DNA from: a bacterium
GTDB taxonomy: Bacteria > Electryoneota > RPQS01
Direction of reading: 5' to 3'
DNA: 12,388 nt
Assembly: GCA_028711875.1 (NCBI GenBank)
Contig: JAQTRJ010000029.1
Span: 1-12,388 of the forward strand
Part shown: piece after piece, positions 5,384-12,388 of the stretch
Layout of the letters: every line of letters starts with the position of its first letter
How positions within the stretch are numbered: the first letter of the stretch is position 1
Position numbers and translations under genes: made by a program
The notes under the pieces: model-generated
Told to the model about the DNA's origin: nothing
The model's input: the letters and a program-made list of their open reading frames with translations, nothing else
The model's database searches: none

Positions 5384-8050
5384 ATGAAAACGCTACTGAC
5401 GATTTGTATGGCCGTGACGCTGCTTTGCTTCACGGTTCCCGGCTGGGCGGACGGTTTCTACGCCGACGGTCCCAACGCGCCGCGACTGTATGAGCTGCGG
5501 ACGCAGATTGATGACTTGACTCAAGCGGATGAATACAACGAGGCGATCTGGACGGAATTCCAGAATCTGCTCGGCAACGCGAGCGTGCGCGACGAGGGCG
5601 GCAGCCTCGATCAGGGCGGCGACGACATCGCCAGCGCCACGGTGATTTCGGGCATTCCTTACGACGCCTATGGCACGACCTGCGGCTACGCCAACAACTA
5701 CGAGCCGTATTGCGACAACGCCAACTCGCGCGGTAAGGACGTGGTGTACTCATTGACCCCGTCGGAGAATATGGCGGTGGACATCAGCCTGTGCGATCCC
5801 TACACCAACTACGACACGAAACTCTACGTCTATAAGAATTCGACCAGCAACCGCGTGGCCTGCGACAACAACGGCTGCCCCGGCAGTCTGGCATCGTCCT
5901 TAGACAGCCTCGCGCTGGTCGCCGGCAACACCTATTACATCGTCGTGGACGGCTACGGCACCGGGACCTGCGGCAACTACCGCCTGCAGATCGGCCAGCA
6001 CCCGCTGGCCTGCGACGTGCGCCCCGACGGGATCACCGACAACGGCAACGGGACTTTCACCTATCGCCAGACGACCGACGAGAACAGCGACAGCCCGTAC
6101 TACGACGGACCATTCTGGAAACCCAGCGATTGCGGCGTCGGCAGCTGGGCCGGCTTCGAGTATTACAGCGCGCACGATCAGGACTACGGCTGGAAGCATT
6201 CCTGGTCGGACTGGAACAATCCGAATCTGAACGTGCTGTCGGTGCAGGTCCGCATCTGCGCGTGGGACATTGACGAATATACCTGCAATATTGACAATCC
6301 CGGCCATCCCGAACGCTGCGAGCTGGATCACATCTACGCCGACAGCACGCTGCAGAATCCCGAGTGGCTGTCCGGCGACAATAATACCTGGAGTCTGACG
6401 GTGTTCGACGTCGCGCCCGGCGCGCTGCTCGACGACGGCTGGCTCCGCATGTGGATCAACATCAACGTGCACGGCAGCGAGTGCTGGTCCACCACCTTGA
6501 ACTGGTCGCAGCTCGTGGTCGTGTATGCGGTCGAGGAAGAAGAGAATAATCCGCCGTACACTCCGACCGGCGACGCCTATCCCGAGTGCGTGGATCAAAC
6601 CACCGCCATGTGCGCGATTCCGACCGGCCCCGATCCGGCCGATCCCGACGGCGATCAGGTGACCTATCAATATCGTTGGTTCGTGAAGAATTCGGGGACC
6701 GGTGGCGGCTTCGTCAATGACGAGCTGAATCCGCTGTTCCCGTATGATCACACCGAATCGTGCGTGCCCGCCGACCACAGCTTTCCCGGCGATCAGTGGC
6801 GGGTGCAGGTCTACGCGGTGGACGAGGACGGCGCGCTGTCGCTGGAGCCGTGGATCGTGACCTTCAATGAAATCATCGTGGACTGCGGCGAGCCGTGGCC
6901 CTATACCGACGTGGACATGGGCGACTTGGCGATGTGCAGCTATCCGACGCTGGTCAACAATCCCGGTCACGGGCTGTCGGGCATCGCCTGGCTGGGCGCG
7001 AACATCAGCCCCGAGGCGGCTCCGGCGACGCTCGACAACGACCTGTTCGATGACGGCGTGACCCCGTTCGGCACGTTCTGGGTGCCGTGTTTCGAAGAGT
7101 CAGTGCAGGTGGTCATCACGGCCGGGCAGAACTACAACGATTATCTCGAGGAAGACGGCGTCCTCTATCTGAATGCCTGGAAAGACGGCAACCTCGACGG
7201 CGATTTCTGCGACCGTTATCCGTGCTACGACGCGTCGGTCTCGGACGAGTGGATCATTCATGATGAACTCGTGACCCCCGGCACGCGCGTGTTCCGCTTC
7301 ATTGATCCGGGCATCATCGAAGACGTGGATCCCTATGACGCCGTGCTGCGCTTCCGCCTGACCAGCCGCCCGGTTGGCCGCTACGGCTTCGGACTGATTG
7401 ACACGGTGGCCTGCCCCGGCATGTCGTGTGGCGTGTTCGCGGACGACTTCCTGGGCGAAGTGGAAGACTATATCTGGACCGACTTCCAGTTGTCTGTGGA
7501 ACTGGGCAACTTCGACGCGGTCGGCGATCGCGACCTGATCGCGCTGCGCTGGAGCACCCGCAGCGAAACCGGCAACGATCATTTCGAAATTCTCCGCGAC
7601 GGCGCGAAGATCGCCGAAGTGTCCAGTCAGGGCGACACTCCGACCGGTCACGCCTACGCGTGGACGGACTATGCGGTGCAAAACGGCGCCGTCTATACTT
7701 ACACGCTGGTCGGCGTGAGCCTCTCCGGTGCGCGGACAACGCTGGCGACCGTCTCGGCCTCGCCGGCCGATCTCGCGGGCACGGTGACCGAGTACGCGCT
7801 CTATCAGAACTACCCGAACCCGTTCAACCCGACCACGACGATCGCGTTCGATCTGGCGGAAGCGGGTTTTGTGAGCCTGAAGATTTACAACCTGCAGGGT
7901 CAGGAGATCGCCACGGTGGTCAACGGCAATCTGGCGGCGGTCGCGCACACGGCCTCGTTCGACGCGTCCAGTCTGCCGTCGGGAATGTACTGGTACAAGC
8001 TGACGGCCAACGACTTCACCGCCGTCCGCAAGATGACGCTGATGAAGTAA
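5384..8050 (+). CDS. Large secreted GEVED-domain protein with type IX sorting domain (copy 1)
   Basis: The 888-residue protein starts at an ATG after AAGGAGAA and has a signal peptide (residues 1-22, cleavage after GWA). Residues 70-205 resemble a bacterial pre-peptidase C-terminal-like beta sandwich ('DDIASATVISGIPYDAYGTT', 'YDTKLYVYKN', 'NTYYIVVDGYG'). Residues 206-386 are a Trp- and Cys-rich beta domain I cannot name. Residues 388-495 look like an Ig/cadherin-like domain ('DPADPDGDQVTYQYRWF'). Residues 509-696 are a GEVED domain starting 'DMGDL' and ending 'GEVEDY' (691-696), with an acidic 'DGNLDGDFCD' loop. Residues 700-790 are an Fn3-like spacer ('LRWSTRSETGNDHFEILRDG'). Residues 804-888 are the sorting domain ('YPNPFNPTTTI', final 'KMTLMK'). 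It should be exported by Sec and then displayed or released by a type IX system. No catalytic residues are recognised. The two following genes are shorter paralogues of its C-terminal half. Confidence 0.92.
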   Translation: MKTLLTICMAVTLLCFTVPGWADGFYADGPNAPRLYELRTQIDDLTQADEYNEAIWTEFQNLLGNASVRDEGGSLDQGGDDIASATVISGIPYDAYGTTCGYANNYEPYCDNANSRGKDVVYSLTPSENMAVDISLCDPYTNYDTKLYVYKNSTSNRVACDNNGCPGSLASSLDSLALVAGNTYYIVVDGYGTGTCGNYRLQIGQHPLACDVRPDGITDNGNGTFTYRQTTDENSDSPYYDGPFWKPSDCGVGSWAGFEYYSAHDQDYGWKHSWSDWNNPNLNVLSVQVRICAWDIDEYTCNIDNPGHPERCELDHIYADSTLQNPEWLSGDNNTWSLTVFDVAPGALLDDGWLRMWININVHGSECWSTTLNWSQLVVVYAVEEEENNPPYTPTGDAYPECVDQTTAMCAIPTGPDPADPDGDQVTYQYRWFVKNSGTGGGFVNDELNPLFPYDHTESCVPADHSFPGDQWRVQVYAVDEDGALSLEPWIVTFNEIIVDCGEPWPYTDVDMGDLAMCSYPTLVNNPGHGLSGIAWLGANISPEAAPATLDNDLFDDGVTPFGTFWVPCFEESVQVVITAGQNYNDYLEEDGVLYLNAWKDGNLDGDFCDRYPCYDASVSDEWIIHDELVTPGTRVFRFIDPGIIEDVDPYDAVLRFRLTSRPVGRYGFGLIDTVACPGMSCGVFADDFLGEVEDYIWTDFQLSVELGNFDAVGDRDLIALRWSTRSETGNDHFEILRDGAKIAEVSSQGDTPTGHAYAWTDYAVQNGAVYTYTLVGVSLSGARTTLATVSASPADLAGTVTEYALYQNYPNPFNPTTTIAFDLAEAGFVSLKIYNLQGQEIATVVNGNLAAVAHTASFDASSLPSGMYWYKLTANDFTAVRKMTLMK

Positions 8051-8064
8051 CCGATTGACCGGAT

Positions 8065-8108
8065 CGGCGGGAGCGGCCGCTTAGGCCGCTCCCGCCGCCG
8101 GGTTTTTT
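8065..8108 (+). terminator. Rho-independent terminator after GEVED copy 1
   Basis: A perfect 14-bp stem (8065-8078 with 8084-8097) with loop GCTTA is followed, after CCGGG, by six T (8103-8108). It starts 15 bases past the stop codon and separates copy 1 from copy 2 transcriptionally. Confidence 0.85.
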
Positions 8109-8174
8109 GAGACCATACGAGTGATTTTATGCGGTCAGGATAATCAGGATGGCAACTCTGGAAAGGATTTCAAT

Positions 8175-9371
8175 ATGTCTCGTGCCATAGCGTTTTTCAT
8201 GGTGCTGTGTCTTGTGATGGCCGTCCCCGTTCTGGCCTCTCTGGACATGGGCGATCTGCCGGCCTGCAAGTATCCCACGCTGTTTGCCAATCCGGGACAC
8301 ACGACGTCAGGGATCGCGTGGCTCGGCAGTTGCGTGACTGCCGATGACGCGCCCAAAATTCTGGATCAGGACGATTGCGATGACGGGATCGCGTTTCTGA
8401 ATGCGCCGTGGTTTCCCTGCACCGAGGTGTCGGTGGCGTGCACGGTGACCGCCGGACCGCGCTACGACACGTGGACCGGCACGCTCTATCTCAATGGCTG
8501 GAAGGACGGCAACGCCGACGGCGATTTTTGCGACACGCTGTGTGACGCAGCGAGCACCGTCGGTGCGCCGGAGTGGATTATTCAGGATCGGATCGTCGTA
8601 CCGGGCGTGCATATCTTCTCGTTTATAGATCCGGGCGTGCTCGATCAGGGAATTTATGATGGCATCTTCCGCTTCCGCCTGTCGCAGCAGCCGCTGGGCG
8701 CGCACGGCTACGGCCTGTATGCTCCGAGCGACTGCCCCGACATGTGCTTCGGGACATTTGCCTTCGATACCTGCGGAGAAGTGGAAGACTACATGATTCC
8801 GGATCTGCAGCTCGCGGTGGAGATGGGCGAATTCATCGCGACGGCCGGCGACGGTGCGACCACGCTGGACTGGCGCACGGCGTCCGAGCTGGACAACGAC
8901 CACTTCGAGATTCTCCGCGACGGCGGTCTGCTGACAACCATCCACTCGCAGGGCAATAGTCCGACCGGCCATGACTATTCGTTTACCGATCGCGGTCTGG
9001 AAAACGGCCGAATCTACAATTATTCGCTCGTGGCGGTGGACATCACCGGAACCCGGACGACGCTGCGCACGGCCGCGGTGACTCCGACGGCGGCGCAGGG
9101 ACTGCCGGTCGAATTCGCCCTCCATCAGAACTACCCGAATCCGTTCAACCCGAGCACGCAGATTTCCTTCGATCTGAAGGAGCAGAGCTGGGTCCGGCTG
9201 TGGGTGTACGATTTGCACGGACGCCGGGTGGCTGATCTGCAGGATGGAATTCTGTCGCAGGGCCGCTACAGCGTGAACTTCGACGCCAGCCGGCTTCCCA
9301 CCGGTTTGTATATCGGCCACATGGAAGCGGGCGGCTTCGTGTCCGAGATCAAGATGCTGCTCATCAAGTAG
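8175..9371 (+). CDS. Secreted GEVED-domain protein with type IX sorting domain (copy 2)
   Basis: The 398-residue protein has a 21-residue signal peptide (cleavage after VLA). The mature chain begins almost directly with the GEVED domain at 'LDMGDLPACKYPT' (residues 23-35). The domain includes the acidic loop 'DGNADGDFCD' and ends at 'GEVEDY' (201-206). An Fn3-like spacer follows ('LDWRTASELDNDHFEILRDG'), then the sorting domain from about residue 315 ('YPNPFNPSTQI' with Tyr320, final 'KMLLIK'). ATG 8175 is chosen because AAGGA lies seven bases upstream and the signal peptide starts there; an in-frame extension upstream to 8121 lacks these. Compared with copies 1 and 3, its C-terminal 80 residues are clearly diverged. 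The role of GEVED proteins is not established; surface binding or structural roles are inference. Confidence 0.92.
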   Translation: MSRAIAFFMVLCLVMAVPVLASLDMGDLPACKYPTLFANPGHTTSGIAWLGSCVTADDAPKILDQDDCDDGIAFLNAPWFPCTEVSVACTVTAGPRYDTWTGTLYLNGWKDGNADGDFCDTLCDAASTVGAPEWIIQDRIVVPGVHIFSFIDPGVLDQGIYDGIFRFRLSQQPLGAHGYGLYAPSDCPDMCFGTFAFDTCGEVEDYMIPDLQLAVEMGEFIATAGDGATTLDWRTASELDNDHFEILRDGGLLTTIHSQGNSPTGHDYSFTDRGLENGRIYNYSLVAVDITGTRTTLRTAAVTPTAAQGLPVEFALHQNYPNPFNPSTQISFDLKEQSWVRLWVYDLHGRRVADLQDGILSQGRYSVNFDASRLPTGLYIGHMEAGGFVSEIKMLLIK

Positions 9372-9378
9372 CGAGCGA

Positions 9379-9435
9379 GGCATTCGGGAATGCCCAACCG
9401 GAAGTGCTGTGGGGCGGACTTAGAGTCCGCCCCGC
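9379..9435 (+). terminator. Double hairpin after GEVED copy 2
   Basis: A small stem (GGCATTC 9379-9385 with GAATGCC 9388-9394) is followed by a stronger one (GGGGCGGACT 9411-9420 with AGTCCGCCCC 9424-9433, loop TAG, extendable by two pairs). No T-run follows, so intrinsic termination is uncertain. An mRNA 3'-end stabiliser is an alternative. Confidence 0.4.
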
Positions 9436-9471
9436 GGCGTCTTCAGGGGTCGGCACACGATTTAGTAGGCT

Positions 9472-9480
9472 TGGTATAGT
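9472..9480 (+). promoter_or_regulatory. Candidate extended -10 promoter for GEVED copy 3
   Basis: TGGTATAGT has a TGn extension next to a TATAGT hexamer. No good -35 hexamer lies at standard spacing, as is common for extended -10 promoters. It would give a leader of about 65 bases before the start at 9553. Confidence 0.35.
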
Positions 9481-9552
9481 AAACAGCGCCGGTCGCCCGT
9501 GCGGCTGGCGGCCCCAAAAACGATTTCACGAACTCCAGTTGCGGAGGATGAC

Positions 9553-10758
9553 ATGAATAAATTGATGATGGTTGTAATAGGCTTGTGCGCGCTGGCTTTG
9601 GTTGGCTGGGCACAGGACGTGGATATGGGTGATTTACCGGAGTGCGATTATCCGACACTGGTGGACAATCCCGGTCATGAGATCTCGGACGTGGCTTGGC
9701 TGGGCGAGTGCATCACCGGGGAAACGTCGCCCCAGTACGGCAATGTGGACGGCTGCGATGACGGGGTGACGTTCCTCAACCCGCCGTGGCGGCCGTGCAC
9801 TCCCGTTCAAGTGGAGGTCGTGGTCACGGGCGGTTCGCTGTATCCGCTCTATGCCATGCAGGGCAGCAAGCTCTATCTCAATGCGTGGAAGGATGGGAAT
9901 TTAGACGGCGATTTCTGCGACGTGCTGTGCGGCGGCGACCTGGCCCCCGGCGCGCCGGAATGGATCATTCAGGACTCCGTGGTGGCGCCGGGCACGTACG
10001 TGTTCACTTTCATGGATCCGGGCGTAACCGACATCGGCGTGTATAACGGAGTGTTTCGGTTCCGTCTGACCGGTGAGCCGGTCGGCGCGGAGGGCTTTGG
10101 CCTGGTGGACAACGTGGCCTGCCGGAACATGACCTGCGGTACCTTCGGCTTTGAGCACTTGGGCGAAGTCGAGGATTATATCATCACCGACCTGCAACTG
10201 TTCGTGGAGATGGGCGGCTTCGACGCGGTCGGCACGGACGGCGGCATCGCGCTGAGCTGGAGCACGCTCGTGGAAGCGGGCAACGACCGCTTCGAGGTCT
10301 ATCGTGACGGCGTGAAGGTGACCGAGATCGCAAGTCAGGGCGACAGCCCGACCGGTCACCACTACGCATGGACTGACGACGACGCAGCGAGCGGTGTGGT
10401 CTATCAGTACCGGCTCGTCAACGTCGGTCTCGATGGCTCCTCCAATACGCTGGGCACAGTGTCCGCATCGTGGACGGAGACAACCGGCGCGGTCACCGAA
10501 TACGCCCTGCACCAGAACTACCCGAATCCGTTCAACCCGACCACGACGATCGCGTTCGATCTGGCGGAAGCGGGCTTGGTGAACCTGAAAATTTACAACG
10601 TGCAGGGGCAGGAGATCGTCACGCTGGTCAATGAAAGTATGGCGGCGGGCGCGCACGCGGCCACGTTTGACGCGCGCGATCTGCCTTCGGGTGCCTACTG
10701 GTATCGCTTGACGGCGAACGACTTCACCGCCGTCCGCAAGATGATGCTGATGAAATAG
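9553..10758 (+). CDS. Secreted GEVED-domain protein with type IX sorting domain (copy 3)
   Basis: The 401-residue protein starts at an ATG five bases after GGAGG and has a 20-residue signal peptide (cleavage after GWA). The GEVED domain begins 'DVDMGDLPECDYPT' and ends at 'GEVEDY' (204-209), with the acidic 'DGNLDGDFCD' loop inside. The spacer 'LSWSTLVEAGNDRFEVYRDG' and the sorting domain ('YPNPFNPTTTI' with Tyr323, final 'KMMLMK') complete the same architecture as copy 2. The sorting-domain DNA is almost the same as in copy 1, with a 47-base identical block at 10528-10574. An in-frame extension upstream to 9499 is not used, since it lacks a ribosome binding site and would bury the signal peptide. 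It should be exported and surface-attached or released; its ligand or activity is unknown. Confidence 0.92.
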   Translation: MNKLMMVVIGLCALALVGWAQDVDMGDLPECDYPTLVDNPGHEISDVAWLGECITGETSPQYGNVDGCDDGVTFLNPPWRPCTPVQVEVVVTGGSLYPLYAMQGSKLYLNAWKDGNLDGDFCDVLCGGDLAPGAPEWIIQDSVVAPGTYVFTFMDPGVTDIGVYNGVFRFRLTGEPVGAEGFGLVDNVACRNMTCGTFGFEHLGEVEDYIITDLQLFVEMGGFDAVGTDGGIALSWSTLVEAGNDRFEVYRDGVKVTEIASQGDSPTGHHYAWTDDDAASGVVYQYRLVNVGLDGSSNTLGTVSASWTETTGAVTEYALHQNYPNPFNPTTTIAFDLAEAGLVNLKIYNVQGQEIVTLVNESMAAGAHAATFDARDLPSGAYWYRLTANDFTAVRKMMLMK

Positions 10759-10804
10759 TGTTTGCAGCGGCAGCCGTTTGGTCTGCCCTGCGTCGAGGAA
10801 TTCA

Positions 10805-10839
10805 AAGGGCGAACCACATCGTGGTTCGCCCTTGTTTTT
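10805..10839 (+). terminator. Rho-independent terminator after GEVED copy 3
   Basis: A perfect 13-bp stem (10805-10817 with 10821-10833, loop ATC) is followed by G and five T. It is a textbook intrinsic terminator 46 bases after the stop codon and marks the end of the GEVED trio. Confidence 0.9.
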
Positions 10840-10980
10840 ACTATTTATCAGAACAATCAGGACCCTTTCAATATCCCTGATCTCCCTGCCAGCCAAGCGA
10901 ACCTTAACCGGAGCCTAACAAGAGGAAGCTGGCCGAAAACGTAGTGTGAAAGACCCTTCCATCCAAACCAATTGGGTCAG

Positions 10981-11082
10981 ATGTGCTCTTCTTGCAAGGA
11001 AAACAGGCACGTGGGAGAGGGCAAAAATCTTAGCCGGGTCATCTGTGAGAGTTGCGCAGACCTAAAGAATTTATTACCTTAG
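10981..11082 (+). CDS. Putative 33-residue C4 zinc-finger peptide (ClpX-finger-like)
   Basis: A short ATG-TAG frame encodes 33 residues with cysteines at 2, 5, 22 and 25, giving C-x2-C-x16-C-x2-C. The text 'MCSSCKENRHV...VICESCADLKNLL' resembles the N-terminal zinc-binding domain of ClpX ('CSFCGK...ICDECIELC'). The frame is open upstream to a stop at 10942-10944 and includes another Cys, but has no other ATG. No Shine-Dalgarno precedes the ATG. It lies in an AT-richer gap between a strong terminator and the next secreted-protein gene. It may be a real small protein, a remnant of a longer transferred or deleted gene, or chance. Function is unknown; a metal-bound adaptor-like peptide is only a possibility. 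Confidence 0.35.
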   Translation: MCSSCKENRHVGEGKNLSRVICESCADLKNLLP

Positions 11083-11112
11083 TATACTTCAAAGACCAAG
11101 TAGATTTACTAT
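11083..11112 (+). promoter_or_regulatory. AT-rich candidate -10 elements before the last gene
   Basis: TATACT (11083-11088) and TACTAT (11107-11112) lie 61 and 37 bases upstream of the ATG at 11149. Neither has a convincing -35 hexamer at 16-18 bases. They are the only promoter-like words in the gap after the terminator, so one of them probably drives the last gene. Confidence 0.25.
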
Positions 11113-11148
11113 AGCACGACAGGGAGTGGTAAGAAGGAGGATTCTACG

Positions 11149-12388
11149 ATGAAACGCGTTGTGATTTGTCTGATTGGAATTGCGCTTCTGATGGGAGCGG
11201 GTCAAGCGCTGGCGGGGCTGCACACCGCGCCGTACACCTATGCTTTCACGAGCTGGGCCGGTACGGTGGATGATTGGACGAACGGCGGAACAGGTCAGTA
11301 CACAACCGGGCATAATGCCCCGAACTGTGTGAAGTTCGATGGCACGGGCGACTACATCATCTCGCCGACGATTGACAATCCGGATCAAATGAAAGTCTGG
11401 CTGAAGGGAAACTCGACCTCCACCCCCGGAACATTCAAGATCTATGCCCGGCAGGGCGGCGGAAGCTGGGTCGAGATTCGCACCTGCACGTGGGGAACCG
11501 GCATGGACATCCCCAACGGATCATATGGCCCGCAGGTTATTATTGATCTGGGGCCGGAGTTCGAAGGACAGAATGACGTAGATTTTCAGTTCGTCTACGA
11601 ACTCAAGAACGCGGGCAACGTGGCGCTGGATGACTTTGAAGTGACGGCGGTGGCGGCGATGACCGAGAGCGATGCTCGCTTGGCGGCGGGTGGCGCGGGC
11701 GCGCAGCCGACCATCAGCTCGCTGGTGGATACGCAGGCTGAAGAGCAGACGGTGCTGACGTTCAACGTGCAGGATGACGGTTCCGGCACGGCCAACTTGA
11801 ACACGATGATCACCGGACTGACCGTCGTGCCGGGCACGGGCAATACGGTGGGCACGTGGACGCAGGTCATTGCGGGCGCCGATCTCACCGATGGCACGAA
11901 TATCTGGGCGGGCACGGTCGGTTCGTCCGCCATTACTTTCTCCGGCACGCCGATGGCGACCTTGCTCGACGGCGACGCGGCCGCGACGTGGTCGCTGAAA
12001 GTCTGGCTCAAGCCGCTTCCCTACTGGGCCGACAACGAGATTCTCGCGTTCAAGGTCGGCCCGACGAATTTCGTCACCGATCCGCTCGGCTCGAATTTCG
12101 TGCTCACCGATCCCGAGCAGGAATCGGGTGATCTGAACAACAAGATTGACGTGGTCGCGACCAAGCTGTCCATCGTGACGCAGCCGACCGCGAACGGCTG
12201 CGTAAATCAGAGCTTTTACTTGTATGCTGGTTTCACCGACGAAAACGGCGGCGTGGATGAAGATTGGCCACCGGAAGACATTACGCTGTCGCTGAACACC
12301 GGCACCGGCACGCTGAGTTCGGTCTCGGGTTTGACCAAGGCCAGCACCAACGGCGAGTCGGGCTGGACGGATCTGAAATACGACGTCC
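11149..12388 (+). CDS. Large secreted multi-domain beta protein, N-terminal part
   Basis: The frame starts at an ATG eight bases after AAGGAGG and stays open to the window end, so 413 residues are seen and the C-terminus is missing. Residues 1-22 are a signal peptide (cleavage after ALA). Residues 25-168 look like a jelly-roll or MAM/cleaved-adhesin-like sandwich ('YIISPTIDNPDQMKVWLKGN', 'FKIYARQGGGSWVEI', 'NVALDDFEV'). Residues 187-310 match a repeat seen in large bacterial surface proteins ('PTISSLVDTQAEEQTVLTFNVQDDGSG', 'TWTQVIAGADLTDGT'). From about residue 335 an invasin-type Ig-like domain begins ('VATKLSIVTQPT', 'DITLSLNTGTGTLSSVSGLT'). Such arrays occur in large adhesins and in secreted nucleases or proteases, so a catalytic or sorting domain could lie downstream. 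Codon use and GC resemble the GEVED genes. Type IX export is likely from context but not shown. Confidence 0.85.
   Translation, partial: MKRVVICLIGIALLMGAGQALAGLHTAPYTYAFTSWAGTVDDWTNGGTGQYTTGHNAPNCVKFDGTGDYIISPTIDNPDQMKVWLKGNSTSTPGTFKIYARQGGGSWVEIRTCTWGTGMDIPNGSYGPQVIIDLGPEFEGQNDVDFQFVYELKNAGNVALDDFEVTAVAAMTESDARLAAGGAGAQPTISSLVDTQAEEQTVLTFNVQDDGSGTANLNTMITGLTVVPGTGNTVGTWTQVIAGADLTDGTNIWAGTVGSSAITFSGTPMATLLDGDAAATWSLKVWLKPLPYWADNEILAFKVGPTNFVTDPLGSNFVLTDPEQESGDLNNKIDVVATKLSIVTQPTANGCVNQSFYLYAGFTDENGGVDEDWPPEDITLSLNTGTGTLSSVSGLTKASTNGESGWTDLKYDV

Noticed and set aside
5900..9383. Long minus-strand open frames antisense to the GEVED genes
   Set aside because: They mirror each other because the genes are paralogous and GC-rich. 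The products are Val/Arg/His-rich and lack domains, and no ribosome binding sites were seen.

Overview
The window is a GC-rich bacterial segment with compact genes on both strands. Three adjacent secreted proteins end in the YPNPFNP-type C-terminal sorting domain associated with the type IX secretion system, and each carries a GEVED domain. That combination is typical of the Fibrobacteres-Chlorobi-Bacteroidetes (FCB) superphylum and its uncultured high-GC relatives. I cannot name the phylum from sequence alone.

Layout. (1) 1-716: the 3' part of a secreted or cell-surface-like protein of unknown function, followed by a purine-rich tract, a G/C palindromic element and a strong bidirectional hairpin. 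(2) 882-1400, minus strand: a histone H1-like Lys/Ala-rich tail fused to a SWIB domain, with a near-consensus sigma70-type promoter about 200 bp upstream and a structured leader. (3) 1878-2710, minus strand: a two-gene operon (DUF486 small membrane protein, then a GNAT acetyltransferase) with a 4-base ATGA overlap. (4) 2858-4657, plus strand: a PabB-PabC fusion for p-aminobenzoate (folate) synthesis, divergent from DUF486 and ended by a UUCG hairpin terminator. (5) 4721-5383: about 660 bp without a convincing gene, containing a degenerate tandem repeat of roughly 115-121 bp. (6) 5384-10758, plus strand: three paralogous GEVED/sorting-domain proteins of 888, 398 and 401 residues, each with its own signal peptide and ribosome binding site, and each followed by its own hairpin. 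(7) 10840-11148: an AT-richer gap with a 33-codon ORF encoding a CxxC-x16-CxxC peptide that looks like the ClpX C4 zinc finger. (8) 11149-end: the N-terminal 413 residues of another large secreted multi-domain protein.

How the genes fit together. The right half is a surface/secretome locus. The GEVED trio arose by tandem duplication, and the C-terminal domains of copies 1 and 3 are nearly identical in DNA while copy 2 has diverged, which suggests gene conversion or a recent partial duplication. The left half holds unrelated housekeeping or accessory units (chromatin-like protein, folate enzyme, small transporter-like protein, acetyltransferase). The items most worth a second look are the ClpX-zinc-finger-like micro-ORF, the homogenised sorting domains, the degenerate tandem repeat before the first GEVED gene, the SWIB gene with its long leader, and the two-copy palindromic element that may supply a ribosome binding site to DUF486.
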